From NCBI GenBank assembly GCA_948567375.1, contig OX419755.1:63616944-63680943 (forward strand): 64,000 nucleotides of DNA. The letters are read 5' to 3'. This DNA comes from Lunularia cruciata (lineage: Eukaryota; Streptophyta; Marchantiopsida; Lunulariales; Lunulariaceae). The translations under genes and the position numbers were made by a program. The notes beneath the pieces were generated by a model. The model saw nothing but the letters and a program-made list of their open reading frames with translations. It made no database searches and was not told where the DNA came from. Positions 34,111 to 45,640 of the stretch are shown here, piece after piece; positions within the stretch are counted from its first letter, which is position 1; each line of letters starts with the position of its first letter.

Positions 34111-34241
34111 TAGATTGCAGATATGCAACTAACCATAGCACCCGGCCTTTTGATCTTTTGCTCATCATAGGGTATATCATATAATTGAAGTAGATGGCTA
34201 TCTAGAATTAGAGGGATCTAACTGCCAGCTAGGGAGGCAAT

Positions 34242-34797
34242 TGTGGCACTTTAGAGTCTATCTATGACTTATGTGTGAGTTGTGCTTCTATAGTGTATGA
34301 TGTTGACATCAATGTATGTTATGTAGTAATGTATATATGCACAAAAACTGTCATGCAATTTGTAGTGTTGCATCTAGATTGCTTGGACATTGGAGTTGCA
34401 ATGATAGTAGTTAGAAGTATTTCAGCAGTTTCCATAGACTACTTTCCAAGAGTCAAATTTTGTGTTTAGGGTACTAATTCACGGTGTGGCCCACCGTCAC
34501 TTTGCACCGTTTGCACCATCAAGTGTGCCATCAATGGGACCATTAGGGTCTTAGACCTAGCTCAAGTCTAGGGGTATACTTTTGAAGTGCAACTCCCGAG
34601 AGCTCACTTCTTTGATGTTGAGCCTTTGAGTTCTTGGCTATGGTGGACAAAGGCCAATAAGCGTCACATGGATTCTCATAGCTAGAGTGGATGTGACTTG
34701 ACTATAATCAGTACCTAATTATTAGCAATTTATAAAGTGATAGATCAAGTATTGATCTGAGTTGAATTGATTCAAGAGTTGTAAACAATCTGATTAT
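34242..34797 (+). repeat. Family II full 3' LTR, copy B
   Basis: 556 bp, TGTGGCAC ... GATTAT, preceded by the purine tract AGGGAGGCAA. The next LTR (34798) starts without any spacer. Confidence 0.8.
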
Positions 34798-35163
34798 TGT
34801 GGCACTTTAGAGTATATGTATGACTTATGTGTGAGTTGTGCTTCTATAGTGTATGATGTTGATAGCAATGTATGTTGAGTAGCAGTGTATATATGCACAA
34901 CAAACCGTTAGGGCTTGAGACCTAGCTCAAGTCCATGGGGTATAGTTTCAAGTGTAGCTCCAAAGACCTCACTTCTTTGATGTTGAGCCATTGAGTTCTT
35001 GGCTATGGTGGACAAAGACCAATGAGCATTACCTGGATTCTTTTAGCTAGAAAGTGTGTGGCTTGACTATAATTGGGGTCCAATTGTTAGCTGATTAGTG
35101 AGTGACAGATCAAGTACTGATCTGATTGAGTGTGATTCAAGTTGTGTAAACGAATTGATTACA
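34798..35163 (+). repeat. Family II 5' LTR, copy C (internally deleted)
   Basis: Begins with the 102-bp head TGTGGCAC ... TGCACA (34798-34899), then skips to the AACCGTTAGGGC region and ends GATTACA. Confidence 0.75.
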
Positions 35164-35985
35164 TCAAAGAAGTGAGGTCGAGGGAAATTGGGTGTAGGAA
35201 TTGAGATTGTTGATGGTATCTCCAAGACTCACTGATCATTGGTAGCTCAATCGGAGTTCAAGTTTTCCCTAGTGTGTAGAAGCTTGTTTGATTGATGCAG
35301 ATTTGGCAATAAGGTAGATGGTGTGTGGAAGCGTTGGCCAAATTGTGAGCAAAGAGAAGCTATTTTTGAGCAATGATTATGATTTTGAGCTAAAGAGATG
35401 CAAGCAAGACCAATCTGGTGTGAGTTGGGCTCAAAAAGTGAAATTGAAGGTATTGAATTTCACTTGTAGCTTTGGATTGGAGAGACAATTTGATTCTATT
35501 CTTGGTGATCTTGGTAGCTTAAGAAGTAGATAATTGATATTATGTCAAAAGCCAAATGATGGCAGAGTAAGTCTAGTGTTGATTTATGAGATGGAGTGTT
35601 TTTGTTTAGATTTCTTGTGATTGGACCTCTTCCATTCTTTGCTTCATGTTTGTGCACCATGTTTGTGAGGTGCATTGACTTTAAAGCATTGGTGCTCTAA
35701 CGTGCTCTATATAGTGAGCTTAGAATAATGACCAGTCAGAATACCTATATTTCTCTTTGGTGAGGTAAAAGGTGATGACCTTTAGATTATGAGAGTGCGT
35801 GTTGTGATGGCAAGTTATAGGTCACACTTTCTCCTAGTGTAGTTGTCATAGTTAGAGCTACGTTAGTTGGTGATATTTAGTTGGTGGTGCTTGCAATTGG
35901 AGGTGTTGGCACTTGGTGGTGATTTTTGGTGGGGTACTTGCGGTGGTTCTAGTTGCAAGTTGCAGTTCTTGGTTACTTTATCACA
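35164..35985 (+). mobile_element. Family II copy C leader
   Basis: Shorter than in copies A and B: after AAATTGAAGG at about 35450 it jumps to the later leader, so roughly 500 bp are missing. No coding content. Confidence 0.65.
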
Positions 35986-38095
35986 GCAAAATTCTTTGGG
36001 GATTTTGGAGGAGATAGCACTACATTATGCAATGGGTTTACTTGAAGTGGTGCTTGATATCAGCTTGTATCTTCAATCCCAATGAGAGAAGAGATTGACT
36101 CTAAGTCAAAGTTTGACACAAGAGCTGATTCAGTTGAGAGTGTACTTGGTGTGTCTGCACCGTTGTTGTGAGACATGGACAAGATTTATGGGGCCTCCAA
36201 AGATCCTAGACGTTACTCTGGTACAATGGGTACCTTTGAGTTGGATGATTTCATCCATGAGTTTGATAGTTGGTGTGATCTATAGCAGATGAAAAACCCA
36301 ACTTTGTTCATACCCTTCATGGCATAGAAGGGGTTATTTTAGCATTTGGAGGGTCTGCCAATGGACAACTACCACGAATTCAAGAGAGCTCACTTGGAGG
36401 AGATTGAGCTATGTAGATAGTATTGGTCTCCAAACTTTATCTCCATTACTTCAAGCTCAATTTCTTGGGGTAGATTGGCAATACCCACAAAACCTCTAGC
36501 TCTGGTAGCATTGGTATATATCTTGGAGATGGTGCTACTATGAGTGGAGGTACTAAAATATGAGTAATAGTAGTATCAGGGTTTAACCCCATGGTGGAGT
36601 TCTTCCATTGTTTGAGGCAGAACTACCAAGGAGTGCAGATTGACAAGTTGAGGAGCTTGCAAAAGTTCCAATAGAAGGCTAGAGAAAGCCTACCCAAGGC
36701 ATACACTAGCATGCGGTGGCTGATCAGTTTTACTCAAGGAGTTGTTGAGGCCCAAGCAATCCAATTTTGGTATGGGATATTGGACAAGGAGTTGCAACAT
36801 AGAGTCCATGATGCTATGTTGTCATAGGCTACTTCACCTACTTTGGCAGTGGTCTTTGGTTTGGTTGAGCATATTGAGCTCAACATGGTGGATGAGAGAG
36901 TGGTGACATGTGGATTTGGTAGAGAGACCTCATCCACAATTGTTACTTCTTCCAAATTTTAGCAGAGTGCACCCTCCCTCCCTGTTTTGGTTTTTGAGGA
37001 CAAGGTGGATAGCCTAGATCTTATGGAGTGAGTAGAGGGCCTAGTGTGGCCAGACCCTTACCTTCATTTTTGGGTCAGCAGTTGCCAATGAGTGGTGGTG
37101 TTGCTTGTTGCACTTGTGGTGGACCTCATCACAAGAGAGAGTGCACTTAGGGAAATGGACCTAACATCTTGGTGCATCATAGCAATCATAGAGACAATGT
37201 GAGCATTGCCACAAATTTGGTCACAATAGTGATCAATGCTTTGATCTACACTTGGAGTGATAGAGCTACTATGGTAGGTGGTAGAAGAGCTCTAGGTCAT
37301 GGAGGATGAGGTGGTAGAGGTGATGGTACAGGATCCACACCTAGTAGGGTGCAATACCTGCCCTTACTTTTGATATAGCCATGGCTACTTGGATTGATCA
37401 GTTGGAGCAAAGATTGGATAGCATAGCCATAGCTTAGAGGAGATCAGATTTGGGTGTTGAAGTTTCCACCTCATATGTTGGTGATAGAGATGTCTTGGAT
37501 TTCATGTGTAGAGCAGCACAAGTAGATGCATCTACCGCAATGACTAGGAATGCAATACGTGCTTTAGAGCCTAGCAAGGCATTAGTGGAGTTGGACCCAC
37601 AGAGAGAAGAGGTTGGTAGATAGATCAGACTCTCCTTGTCTTTTACACTCTCTAAGATGCTACATATGACATCCATACCTCCTAGATGTCCTAATGCAGG
37701 TGTGGTAGGTGGTGATGGAGTGCCTGATGGACTACCTACTAGTAAGCCACCTTTTATTACATATATTGAGTCTAGCACAATGTTGGAGGCGGCTCAATTG
37801 ATTATGCACTTCCCATTATTCTCAGCCAATGACATGTGTACATTGGGAGTTGACTTAGCCCCAATGTTTTGGTTGGTTGCCACACTTTGTGAGAGTAGAA
37901 TTGATATGGTCACTACTACTAGAGTAAAGGTGGTTGATAGTGGAGCTAACTTGGTTGATGAGCATGGGATCTACTCAACAACCAATGGTTTATGGCAAGC
38001 AAAAATGGCTAGATTAGAGGAGTTACCAACTAGACCGGCCTTTGAGTAAGCGTAGTTTACACCTAGGGTTGTCCTATTAGATAACCAAAGCGGGA
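35986..38095 (+). pseudogene. Family II gag with zinc knuckle, copy C
   Basis: The start codon region is mutated (GCAAAATTC in place of ATGGAGTTC). Downstream blocks match copy B: DNYHEFKRAHLEEIEL, QGVVEAQAIQFWYG. The knuckle CCTCGGPHHKREC lies at 37106-37144 and is better preserved than in copy B. Many nonsense codons. Confidence 0.78.
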
Positions 38096-38800
38096 TTTTT
38101 GTTTGGTGGGACCTTCAAGGAAGGTCTATACACCATAGAAGGTCTTATTAGACTCTGGTGCACAACCTTTTATGTTAGGGAAGGCTATAGTTGTCGGTTT
38201 GGAGTTATGGAAGATCTATGTGAAGAGGTGTCCATTTCAGATCTAGACATCTCTAGGTGGTGGTTCTACATAGTACATCACATGTGGAGAGCTTGTTGTT
38301 CAAATTCAGCCTGGTCATTTGACTAATAGCTCAAGCCATTACAATCATAGTTGAATCATATGATGTGTTAATTGGGGGAGTAGTGTTATACCCCATGGGT
38401 TTTAATATTGACTATTGGGAGGAGACAACCTCCTATAGAATAGGTTGGCAATTAGGTGAGTGACAAGTATGTTGCCTACTAGTACACTTTAGTAGTGATA
38501 ATCTTGGCTCACTACATTTGGGACCATAGCGGTATCAATTTTAGCTTTCCGTGGTGTTGTTACTTGGCCTGGTGATTTATTGGAGGAGAATATCCATGTC
38601 GAAGATACTCAAGTACCAAAGGAGATCACTCGGATTTGGAGTACAAGTTGGATTGTTCCATCCACCTTGGATGTTCCTTTGTGGAGTTCAGCGGAGTTAT
38701 TGTAGCACTATGCAGATTAGTTGGTGCAACAAGCTTGGAGTGGAGCCATTGTACCACTAGGAGACCAATTTGAAGATGAGCCTCCTAAGTTGATTACCTT
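38096..38800 (+). pseudogene. Family II protease region, copy C
   Basis: Active site LLDSGAQPFMLGKA intact, with Asp-Ser-Gly-Ala at 38151-38162. Followed by the MLYPMGF-type region (VVLYPMGFNIDYWEETTSYR) around 38380-38440. This copy confirms that the degraded DFNV of copy B was a protease active site. Confidence 0.78.
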
Positions 38801-39895
38801 GACACCTTTGGATACCACACTTATTGCTTGGTAGTATCCAATAGAGGGAGTATGTCTATTAGAGTTGTTCAATGGGATTAGCACTTGACTAACTACGATA
38901 CTACAGACGGGTATACAAGTATAGAGATACTTGTATGTAGAGAGAGATGAGACTATTGCATCATGTGGCACACTTGGCCTATTGGTATCTTGAGTTATTA
39001 CCAATGTCAATAGTCAAGGGTTACCAAAAAGCCCTACCAACAAACGTTTCCTTGTTGGGTGCATGATCTAGAGAGACATGGGCCTATTCATTTGGTGATT
39101 TATAGATGGCCATGTTAGGTACATACATGTGTTGGCCAAGGTTTGGGTCTTTAGGATCCCCATTCTAGTGTGTTTTGGGAGATATTATGGATACTACAAC
39201 ATCTTCAAGTTCATCAGTCTGTTTCTCCAACTTACCTTTTGGAGAACTTCCCTTTGATGGGTGAGTCTTGCACTCAAGTGGTGGCAAGTACACATCAGGT
39301 CTATTCTTGGATGGGACCTACCATGTTGTTAGATGTAGCTAGAGTGGGATCACGGGCTCATCATCTTTGTCTTTGGTGGATGAACCTCTTACCTAGAGAG
39401 GTTTTACAATGCTCTTATGATGGGATTCAACAACTAGACCACATCATTGTTGATGACATCTTGGATGTTGAGCATTAGTTTCAGATGGTGGTAGTGGCTA
39501 ATAGGTCACATATGGCAATGGTGAACCTAGATGGATAGCACAGAGCCGCTTTTCCCACACTTATGAGTTTCCTAGGCTCCCATGCTTTTTGAGGAGGTCT
39601 TGGACTTGTTTGGTACTCATAGTTATAGCAATTGGTGGAGCTCAACGCTGATGAGAGAGAGTGGGTGATGGGTTTTTGCACCAGTATTACCAATGTTCCA
39701 GTAGTGTCAAAGGCATCCAAGAGTCAAGTGTTAGATCAAGTTATGGACCTAAATTGTTTGACTTGGATTGTGAGCCTTTGCTTGGTAGAGCAGCGTAGGA
39801 TGCACTTGATAGGTATCACCACTCAAACACTTATAAGCTTTGTGCCTATTGAGATGATTTAGGCACATGTTGGGGGTGATAGACCAAGTAGATAG
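38801..39895 (+). pseudogene. C5 cytosine DNA methyltransferase domain, copy C
   Basis: Motif I reads ELFNGIST (Gly to Asn), motif IV is RWPC with Cys codon at 39113-39115 followed by TAG where Gln is expected, and motif VI is ENF at 39242-39250. From 39170 to 39478 there is a 102-codon open stretch: LQHLQVHQSVSPTYLLENFP ... ARVGSRAHHLCLWWMNLLPR. The C-terminal block ADEREWVMGF...TSITNVP and VMDLNCLTWIVSL (39632-39862) is uninterrupted. Trp codons kept here at two sites are TAG in copy B (29470 and about 29827), supporting G-to-A decay from a shared intact ancestor. Confidence 0.9.
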
Positions 39896-41040
39896 TGTAT
39901 ACTTGGGACACATCCAATGGCTACTAGGGAGAATGGTCTACTTGGAGTCCATCCAGGTGAGCATGGTCTACTTGGATTACACTCTTGGTCTACTTGAGAT
40001 GTAGCTAGAGGACATATGGAGCTTGCAGCCAGAGTGGAGGGAGTTTTTCACACTGAGGTTGGGACCTCTAATGGTTAGAGAAATGACACTATTGCTCCCA
40101 AGGGCCCAATGTAGCAGCCAATTAGTGCATCTTCTACTCCTCTGATAGTTACAAAGGATACTTGGGAGGAGCCAAATCTTGGACCCAGGCTTATAGGAGG
40201 AGAAAGACAGAGAGTTTGGAGGTTCTTGGGGAGCTACACAAGTTTTTTTTGCCTTTAGTATGAAGGATTATGGTGCTCTAAAAGGAATTGGTATTTGGAT
40301 TGAGCTAACTAGCAATACACTAATTTTCTGACATCCCTATCAATATAGTGACCTGGAAAGAGCATTGATTCAGAGCTAGGGTAGTGACCTTTTTAAGATT
40401 GGTTTGGTGGAGATTTTACATGGAGAGTATGCATTAGCTAAAGTGATGTCAACCAAGAAGGATATGTATAGCAACTATACAAATAGGCGGATGTGTAGAA
40501 ATTACCATCTTATCAACCAACATACTAGGGCTGATCAATATGCTATGCCTATATGGGTGGAAATCTTTGATGCGATTAGGCATACAAAGGTCTTTAGTAC
40601 TTTGGATCTTTGAGTAAGATATCATCAATTGCCAATTAGGGAGGGAGATAAGTCCAAGATAACATTTTAGGCTATTGATCCTCATGGCAAGGATGTATTA
40701 TATCAATGGAGGTTCTTACTATTTGGGTTAAAGAATGCTCTTGCTGAGTTCTAGAGGGTCATGGATAGGATCCTAGGTGGATTGGATTTTTCTTGGTGCT
40801 ATATTGATGACATTTTGGTCTATAGCACTATAGTGGAGGAGCATGAGAGAAAGTTGTTGGAGGTGTTTGAAAGGTTGAGATCTCATGGACTCAAATTACA
40901 TCTTGGGAAGTGTAGATTCTTCCATGAGTAGGTTGAGTATTTGGGTCACACTATCTACCCTAGAGGATTTGGTGTTCAGCAGACCAAGGTGGAGGCTATT
41001 TCATGTACTCCTTGACCTACAGATGTGAGAAAATTGCATG
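39896..41040 (+). pseudogene. Family II reverse transcriptase, copy C
   Basis: NQHTRADQYAMPIWVEIFDAI, VFSTLDL, then LLFGLKNAL and the intact catalytic box YIDDILVYS (about 40800-40826), CRFFHE.VEYLGHTIY. Several stop codons. Confidence 0.85.
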
Positions 41041-41483
41041 CATTCCTTAGGTTGAAAAACTTCTATCACCACTCTATTAGAGGATTTAACACCATTGCCA
41101 AGACTTTGATGAAGTTGACCAAGCTTACACAAAAGTAGTGTTGGGAAGATGAGTAGGAGAGAGATTTTGTAGAGCTCAAGGAGAGGTTGATATTTGCGCT
41201 TATTTTGAGGAGATCGATTAGAGGACTAATATTTCAAGTTCACATTGATTGGAGTATGTTGGAGCTTGGAGTAGTGCTCACCCAACATGATGATGAGGGG
41301 AAGAAGTTTGTGATGGCTTATGCTAGTTGCTCCAACAATTCAATAGAGGCAAAGTATAGTTCATATGAGAGAGAGTGCTTGGCAGCAGTATGGGTAGTAG
41401 CACATTTTTTATGTTACCTATCTGGTAATCTCTTTACTCTTACCATTGATCATTAGCCATTGAAGTGGTTGATGGAGTCCAAC
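41041..41483 (+). pseudogene. Family II RNase H, copy C (truncated)
   Basis: VHIDWSMLELGVVLTQHDDE, AKYSSYERECLAAVWVVAHF, LTIDH; it stops at MESNK, where a family III LTR fragment begins. The end of RNase H and the integrase zinc domain are missing. Confidence 0.82.
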
Positions 41484-41679
41484 AAGGGGGTGAGAAGGTA
41501 TTCATCATCCTTTCATTTGCAACTATCTCTCATAGTTCTCTAGTGAGCAATGTCTTGAGTCTTGGAGTGTTAGCCTTGGAGGAGTATGATGGAGCTGGGG
41601 TTCTTTGCCTTCTTAGTACATGGTGCACTACCATAATATCCATTATAGGTTCATCTTGAGTGTGAGATAGGCCGGCTCA
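41484..41679 (+). repeat. Family III LTR 3' fragment inside copy C
   Basis: Matches the last ~195 bp of the family III LTR (from the GGGGTGAG segment after its TATA box to GGCCGGCTCA). Family II coding on its right resumes about 800 bp later in the element than it stops on the left, so insertion was accompanied or followed by deletion. Confidence 0.8.
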
Positions 41680-42440
41680 CAAAGCATCATTTAATGCTCC
41701 TATGCCATAGTTACACCCATTACCTATCATGAAGTTGGGTTATCATTGGAGTTTGGACTTTACTAGACCTTTATCATTGACTAAGGGACATCATTGATAC
41801 ATTTTGGTGATGGTGGAGCACTTCTCCAAGTAGATTGAGTTGGTGGATTGAGTTGGTGGCACTTCTTGACAAGTCCAGTGAAGGGACAGCTTACTCGTTC
41901 CTAGATTGGGTTCTCAATCATTTTGGTGCACCAACTAAGTTTTTGACTGATTAGAGTATAGAGTTCTTGGGGGAGTTTCAGGTCTTGTGTGACAAGGCTT
42001 TGAGTGATCATTGTACTACCTTCCGAGATCACCCTGAGGCAAATGGCTTAGCAAAGAGAGTGGTTTAGATAGTGAAGAGAGGACCTCAAAAGTATAGTTT
42101 TCATAGAGGCTACTTGGGAGATTGGGATATCCAATTACCTTGGTTGGCCATGGGCTATTGGTTCAATCGGCAAGCCTCCTTAGCATCCTTACCTTTTACT
42201 CTATGGACACGATCTAGATTTACCTACAGCTATTCACCAAGAAGCTACTATAGTTTTGGACTTGGATGATCTATATCTATGGATGAGCGTATGTTCTCAA
42301 CGTGTAGAGATCTTTTAGAGAGTGATCTTGATGGACTTTGAGAACTTGGCAATTGTTCAACATATGGATACCTTACACTATGTTACTATTCAAGGAGGAG
42401 GCTATAGACCCTTGACCTATAGACTTCATCTAGGTGACTA
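41680..42440 (+). pseudogene. Family II integrase core, copy C
   Basis: Begins at ASFNAPMP, with LGYHWSLDFTRPLSLT around the first Asp, FLTD near 41940 and GLAKRVV around 42050 (the catalytic Glu replaced by Lys). WLAMGYWFNRQASLASL follows. The HHCC domain is absent because of the adjacent deletion. Confidence 0.8.
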
Positions 42441-42810
42441 TGTATATTTACAATAGATAGCACCGACAACACATGATGTTTCTACATGCTGGACTATCTT
42501 GAGAGTGCATAAGGTTTTTCCATCTAGAGTCCTTGTGTTAGAAGGAGGTGACGGTGTTGTTTGGAAGGATCATGTGTGCAATTGTGTGCCATGCCACTTC
42601 CCAAACATTAATGGTATGATAGATCTATGCTTGGCAATTGTACGTGTAGGCTTGTAGTGTATGTTATGCGGCTCTTCTGGTGGAGCTGCTACTATGTTAG
42701 TGTGTGATAGTTGTTTTGAGAGGATGGCATATGGCATGTATGACTACTCCCCTCATGGTGGTTCCTCAAGTGTAGTGGTTATGTCTTAGATATACTTGAC
42801 TTATAGTTAG
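42441..42810 (+). pseudogene. Integrase tail and PHD finger, copy C
   Basis: ILRVHKVFPSRVLVLEGGD and VPCHFPN precede the PHD finger: CMLC from 42658, CDSC about 42703, then a one-base insertion (TTTTGAG for TTCAAG) shifts the frame before the GWH..C part. The rest of the motif is readable in the other frame. Confidence 0.78.
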
Positions 42811-42968
42811 TTCATCCTTCATATGGTAGAGATTGTAGACAAGCAACTAATGATGGGGCTCAATAGCACCCGGCCTCTTGATCTTTTGCCCACCATAAGT
42901 ATACCTTACACTTGGAGTAGATGGCTTTTTGGAGTTAGAGGGACCTAACCACCAACTAGGAGGGCAAT

Positions 42969-43524
42969 TGTGATACTTTAGAGTCCATATATGACTTATG
43001 TGTGAGTTGTGCTTCTATAGTGTGTGATGTTGACAACAATGTATGTTGTGTAGCGATGTATATATGCACAATAGTTGTCATGCCATTTGTAGCATTGCAC
43101 CTAGATTGCTTGGACTCTAAAGTAGTAGTATTGATAGTGATGAGTATTTTAGTAGTTACTCATATACTACTTGTTGACGGATAGATTTTGTGTTTGGGGT
43201 ATTGACTACACGGTAGGGCCCATCATCACTTGTACCATTTGGACCGTCGGGTGTGCCATCAATGAGACCATTAGGGTTTGAGACCTAACTCGAGTCCATG
43301 GAGTATAGTTTTGAACTGTAGATTCAGAGAGTTCACTTCTCTGGTTGAGCCTTCTAGTTCCAGGCTATGATGGACAAAGGCCAATGAGTGTCACTTGGAT
43401 TCTTTTAGCTAGATTGGGTGTGGCTTGATTGTAATTGGTGCCTAGTTGTTTGCAAATTACTGAGTGACAAATCAAGTACTTATTTGATTGAGGGTGATTT
43501 GAGTTGTGTAAACAAACTGATTAT
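42969..43524 (+). repeat. Family II full 3' LTR, copy C
   Basis: 556 bp, the same length as the copy B 3' LTR, preceded by the purine tract AGGAGGGCAA. Ends GATTAT, directly abutting another LTR start. Confidence 0.82.
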
Positions 43525-43626
43525 TGTGGTATTTTAGAGTCCATGTATGACTTATGTGTGAGTTTTTTTTCTATAGTGTGTGATTTTGATAGCAATGTAT
43601 GTTTTGTAGCAATGTATATATGCACA
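43525..43626 (+). repeat. Extra 102-bp family II LTR head at the right edge of the array
   Basis: TGTGGTAT ... TGCACA, equal to LTR nucleotides 1-102, followed by AT and then ATTGG and chromovirus gag. The array's left edges (9677, 24297) start at LTR nucleotide 108, so this is the complementary piece. Confidence 0.75.
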
Positions 43627-44860
43627 ATATTGGCTTCAAGCCAATTTGATGGAGTGGTAAAACTATGGTGGCAATTCCAAGTGGAGTGAGCCAAATGGTA
43701 GTTTATTATACTAATCTTAACATGGGAAGAATTCAAAGGTGCAATAATTGGATGAGTCCAAGCTAAAATCCCATATGAGTTGCATGAGATAGGTTGGCAA
43801 AATTAAAGTAGATTTGTTCTATAAGGAGCTATATCACTCAATTCTAGAACACCATAATTCAAATTCTATATATATTAAAAGATGAAGCTCTAGATCAATT
43901 TATGAGGGGCTTGAAATCATGCACCAAATTGGAGTGACCATGCAGGAGCCCAAAGACTTAGAAGTAAGCCATGCAAGTGGTTGAGCACTTTCATTCCTTG
44001 GTTGCAACAACTTGGTCTTGACCTTGTCTTCATCAAACTCTACACATTGGTGGAGAAGCCGACACCAATAGAGATCAATGATATCCAACTAAAACCACTT
44101 GGTTCTATAGATAGAGAAAGATTGTGACAAAATGATGGTGCTTGCATTGTTGCCAATTTTGCATTTTATTGTTGAATATCCGCTCAAGAATGGGCGACCC
44201 CAACAAATAGTCCATATGGAGTTTGTGGAGCATGATGATCAAGGAAATGAGGAATCACAATAGGAGAAATTGAGCCATCTACTAAGAACTTGATTAGTTC
44301 CAATGGGATTGAAGGCTTTGCCTATGCAAGTTTTTTCACTTGCAAGGTATGATATGTGTTTGTGGTTGTAAAATTTTGTTTGATATTTGGAGTTCAGAAA
44401 ATTGTATTCCATGTAATTAGCAAAAGAATTAAGTATTCCTATCAAGGTACTAATTGGAAGTAGATTGATGATGGAAAATGGTAGAGAGGCTTCTACATTC
44501 TATACCTCACATCCCATTACATTTAACATAGTGAATGAGTATTTAAAGTGTATGAGGTTTGTAGTGGCACCTCTATACTATGATGTCATTCTAGGTTTGT
44601 CTTTACTTGAACATCATAAGGTTTGATTTGACTGGATCCAATGATAAATTCAAGAACAACGCCAAGGTAAGAAATACCAATTAGGTTATCGAGCACATTT
44701 GATTAAGACACCTAAGAATAGTCAGTCTTGAGATGGAAAGGTTGTCAATAAAGTAGCAAGCTTTGGAGGAAGATAAGCCTATTTTTGCAATGTGGATCAA
44801 GCCAATTCTGCATGGAGAGTTTGATGAGTGTCAAAAGCCTCATCAAGCAATGGTTGATCA
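43627..44860 (+). pseudogene. Outer chromovirus: rest of gag and protease
   Basis: Resumes gag exactly where 9676 and 24296 break off (TTGGCTTCAAGCCAATTTGA corresponds to 11132-11151 of element Ia). Then zinc-knuckle and protease regions colinear with Ia but with many indels. The repeat block between protease and RT is much reduced. Confidence 0.75.
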
Positions 44861-45640
44861 CATAATTTAAGATTTTGTAGATATGTTTCCGAATGATTTG
44901 CCAAAGGGATTACCCTTTGATTACGGTATGCCCTTCAAGATTGAGTTATTGCCAAGAAGTACTCTAATGAGTAGACCAATCTATTGGCTCTCACCAAAGG
45001 GGTTGGACAAGCTTTGAACAACATTGATGGAGTTCTTGGAGAAGGATTTCATACAATATAGTACATCTCTTTGGAGAATATTGGTACTATTTGTTTCAAA
45101 GAAGGATGGAAGACTTCATTTTTGTATTGATTACCCTAGCCTCAATAAAAAAATAGTGAATAATACATATCTCTTGCCTTGAATTGATGCCTTGCTTGAT
45201 CAATTGAGTGGAGCACAATACTTCTCCAAGTTGGATCTTCAAAGTCACTATTGGTAAATTCCCATTGATAAGGAAGATGTGCAAAAGACTACCTTTCACA
45301 TAAGGGATGGGCATTTTGAATAGAGAGTTCTACCTTTTGGGTTCACTAATCCTCCAATAGTCTTTATGGATCAGATGCATCATGTGTTGGATGTATTAGT
45401 GGACCGGTATGTGATGATGTTCTTTGATGGTATTTTAATCTATAGAAGATGGAGGTAGGACATGTAAATCATGTACAAGAAGTCCTAAGACAACTACTTC
45501 AATGGAAGTTTTACTACAAGAAGACAAAGTGTGCCTTTGGCATAAGGAAGTTACCTTCTTGGTCATAAGATCTCATCAGAGGGATCAAGATGGAAGAGGA
45601 GAAAATCAAGGCCATTAATTATTGGCCTACTCTAAAGGAT
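44861..45640 (+). pseudogene. Outer chromovirus: reverse transcriptase
   Basis: LLPRSTLMSRPIYWLSPKG, YPSLNKK, PFGFTNPPIVFMDQMHHVL are visible across frames. The catalytic box region (about 45410-45440) reads as FFDGIL, so one catalytic Asp is changed. Confidence 0.75.

Larger units (their letters stand above)
24297..34797 (+). mobile_element. Family II Ty3/gypsy retrotransposon, copy B, carrying DNA methyltransferase and PHD finger
   Basis: Order: partial 5' LTR, long leader, gag, zinc knuckle, protease, C5 DNA methyltransferase, RT, RNase H, integrase (interrupted by a solo family III LTR), PHD finger, purine tract, full 3' LTR. Without the inserted LTR it is about 9.8 kb, large for Ty3/gypsy because of the extra domains. 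It is full of nonsense codons explainable by C-to-T or G-to-A change, so it is dead. Its 3' LTR abuts the 5' LTR of copy C with no host DNA between. Confidence 0.88.
34798..43524 (+). mobile_element. Family II Ty3/gypsy retrotransposon, copy C, with methyltransferase and PHD finger
   Basis: Second long copy in the same orientation as copy B, with the same domain order. Differences: the 5' LTR lacks about 190 bp of its middle; part of RNase H and the integrase N-terminus are replaced by a family III LTR fragment; RT keeps YIDD and protease keeps DSGA. Its 3' LTR is followed by a third LTR start (43525-43626). Confidence 0.87.
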
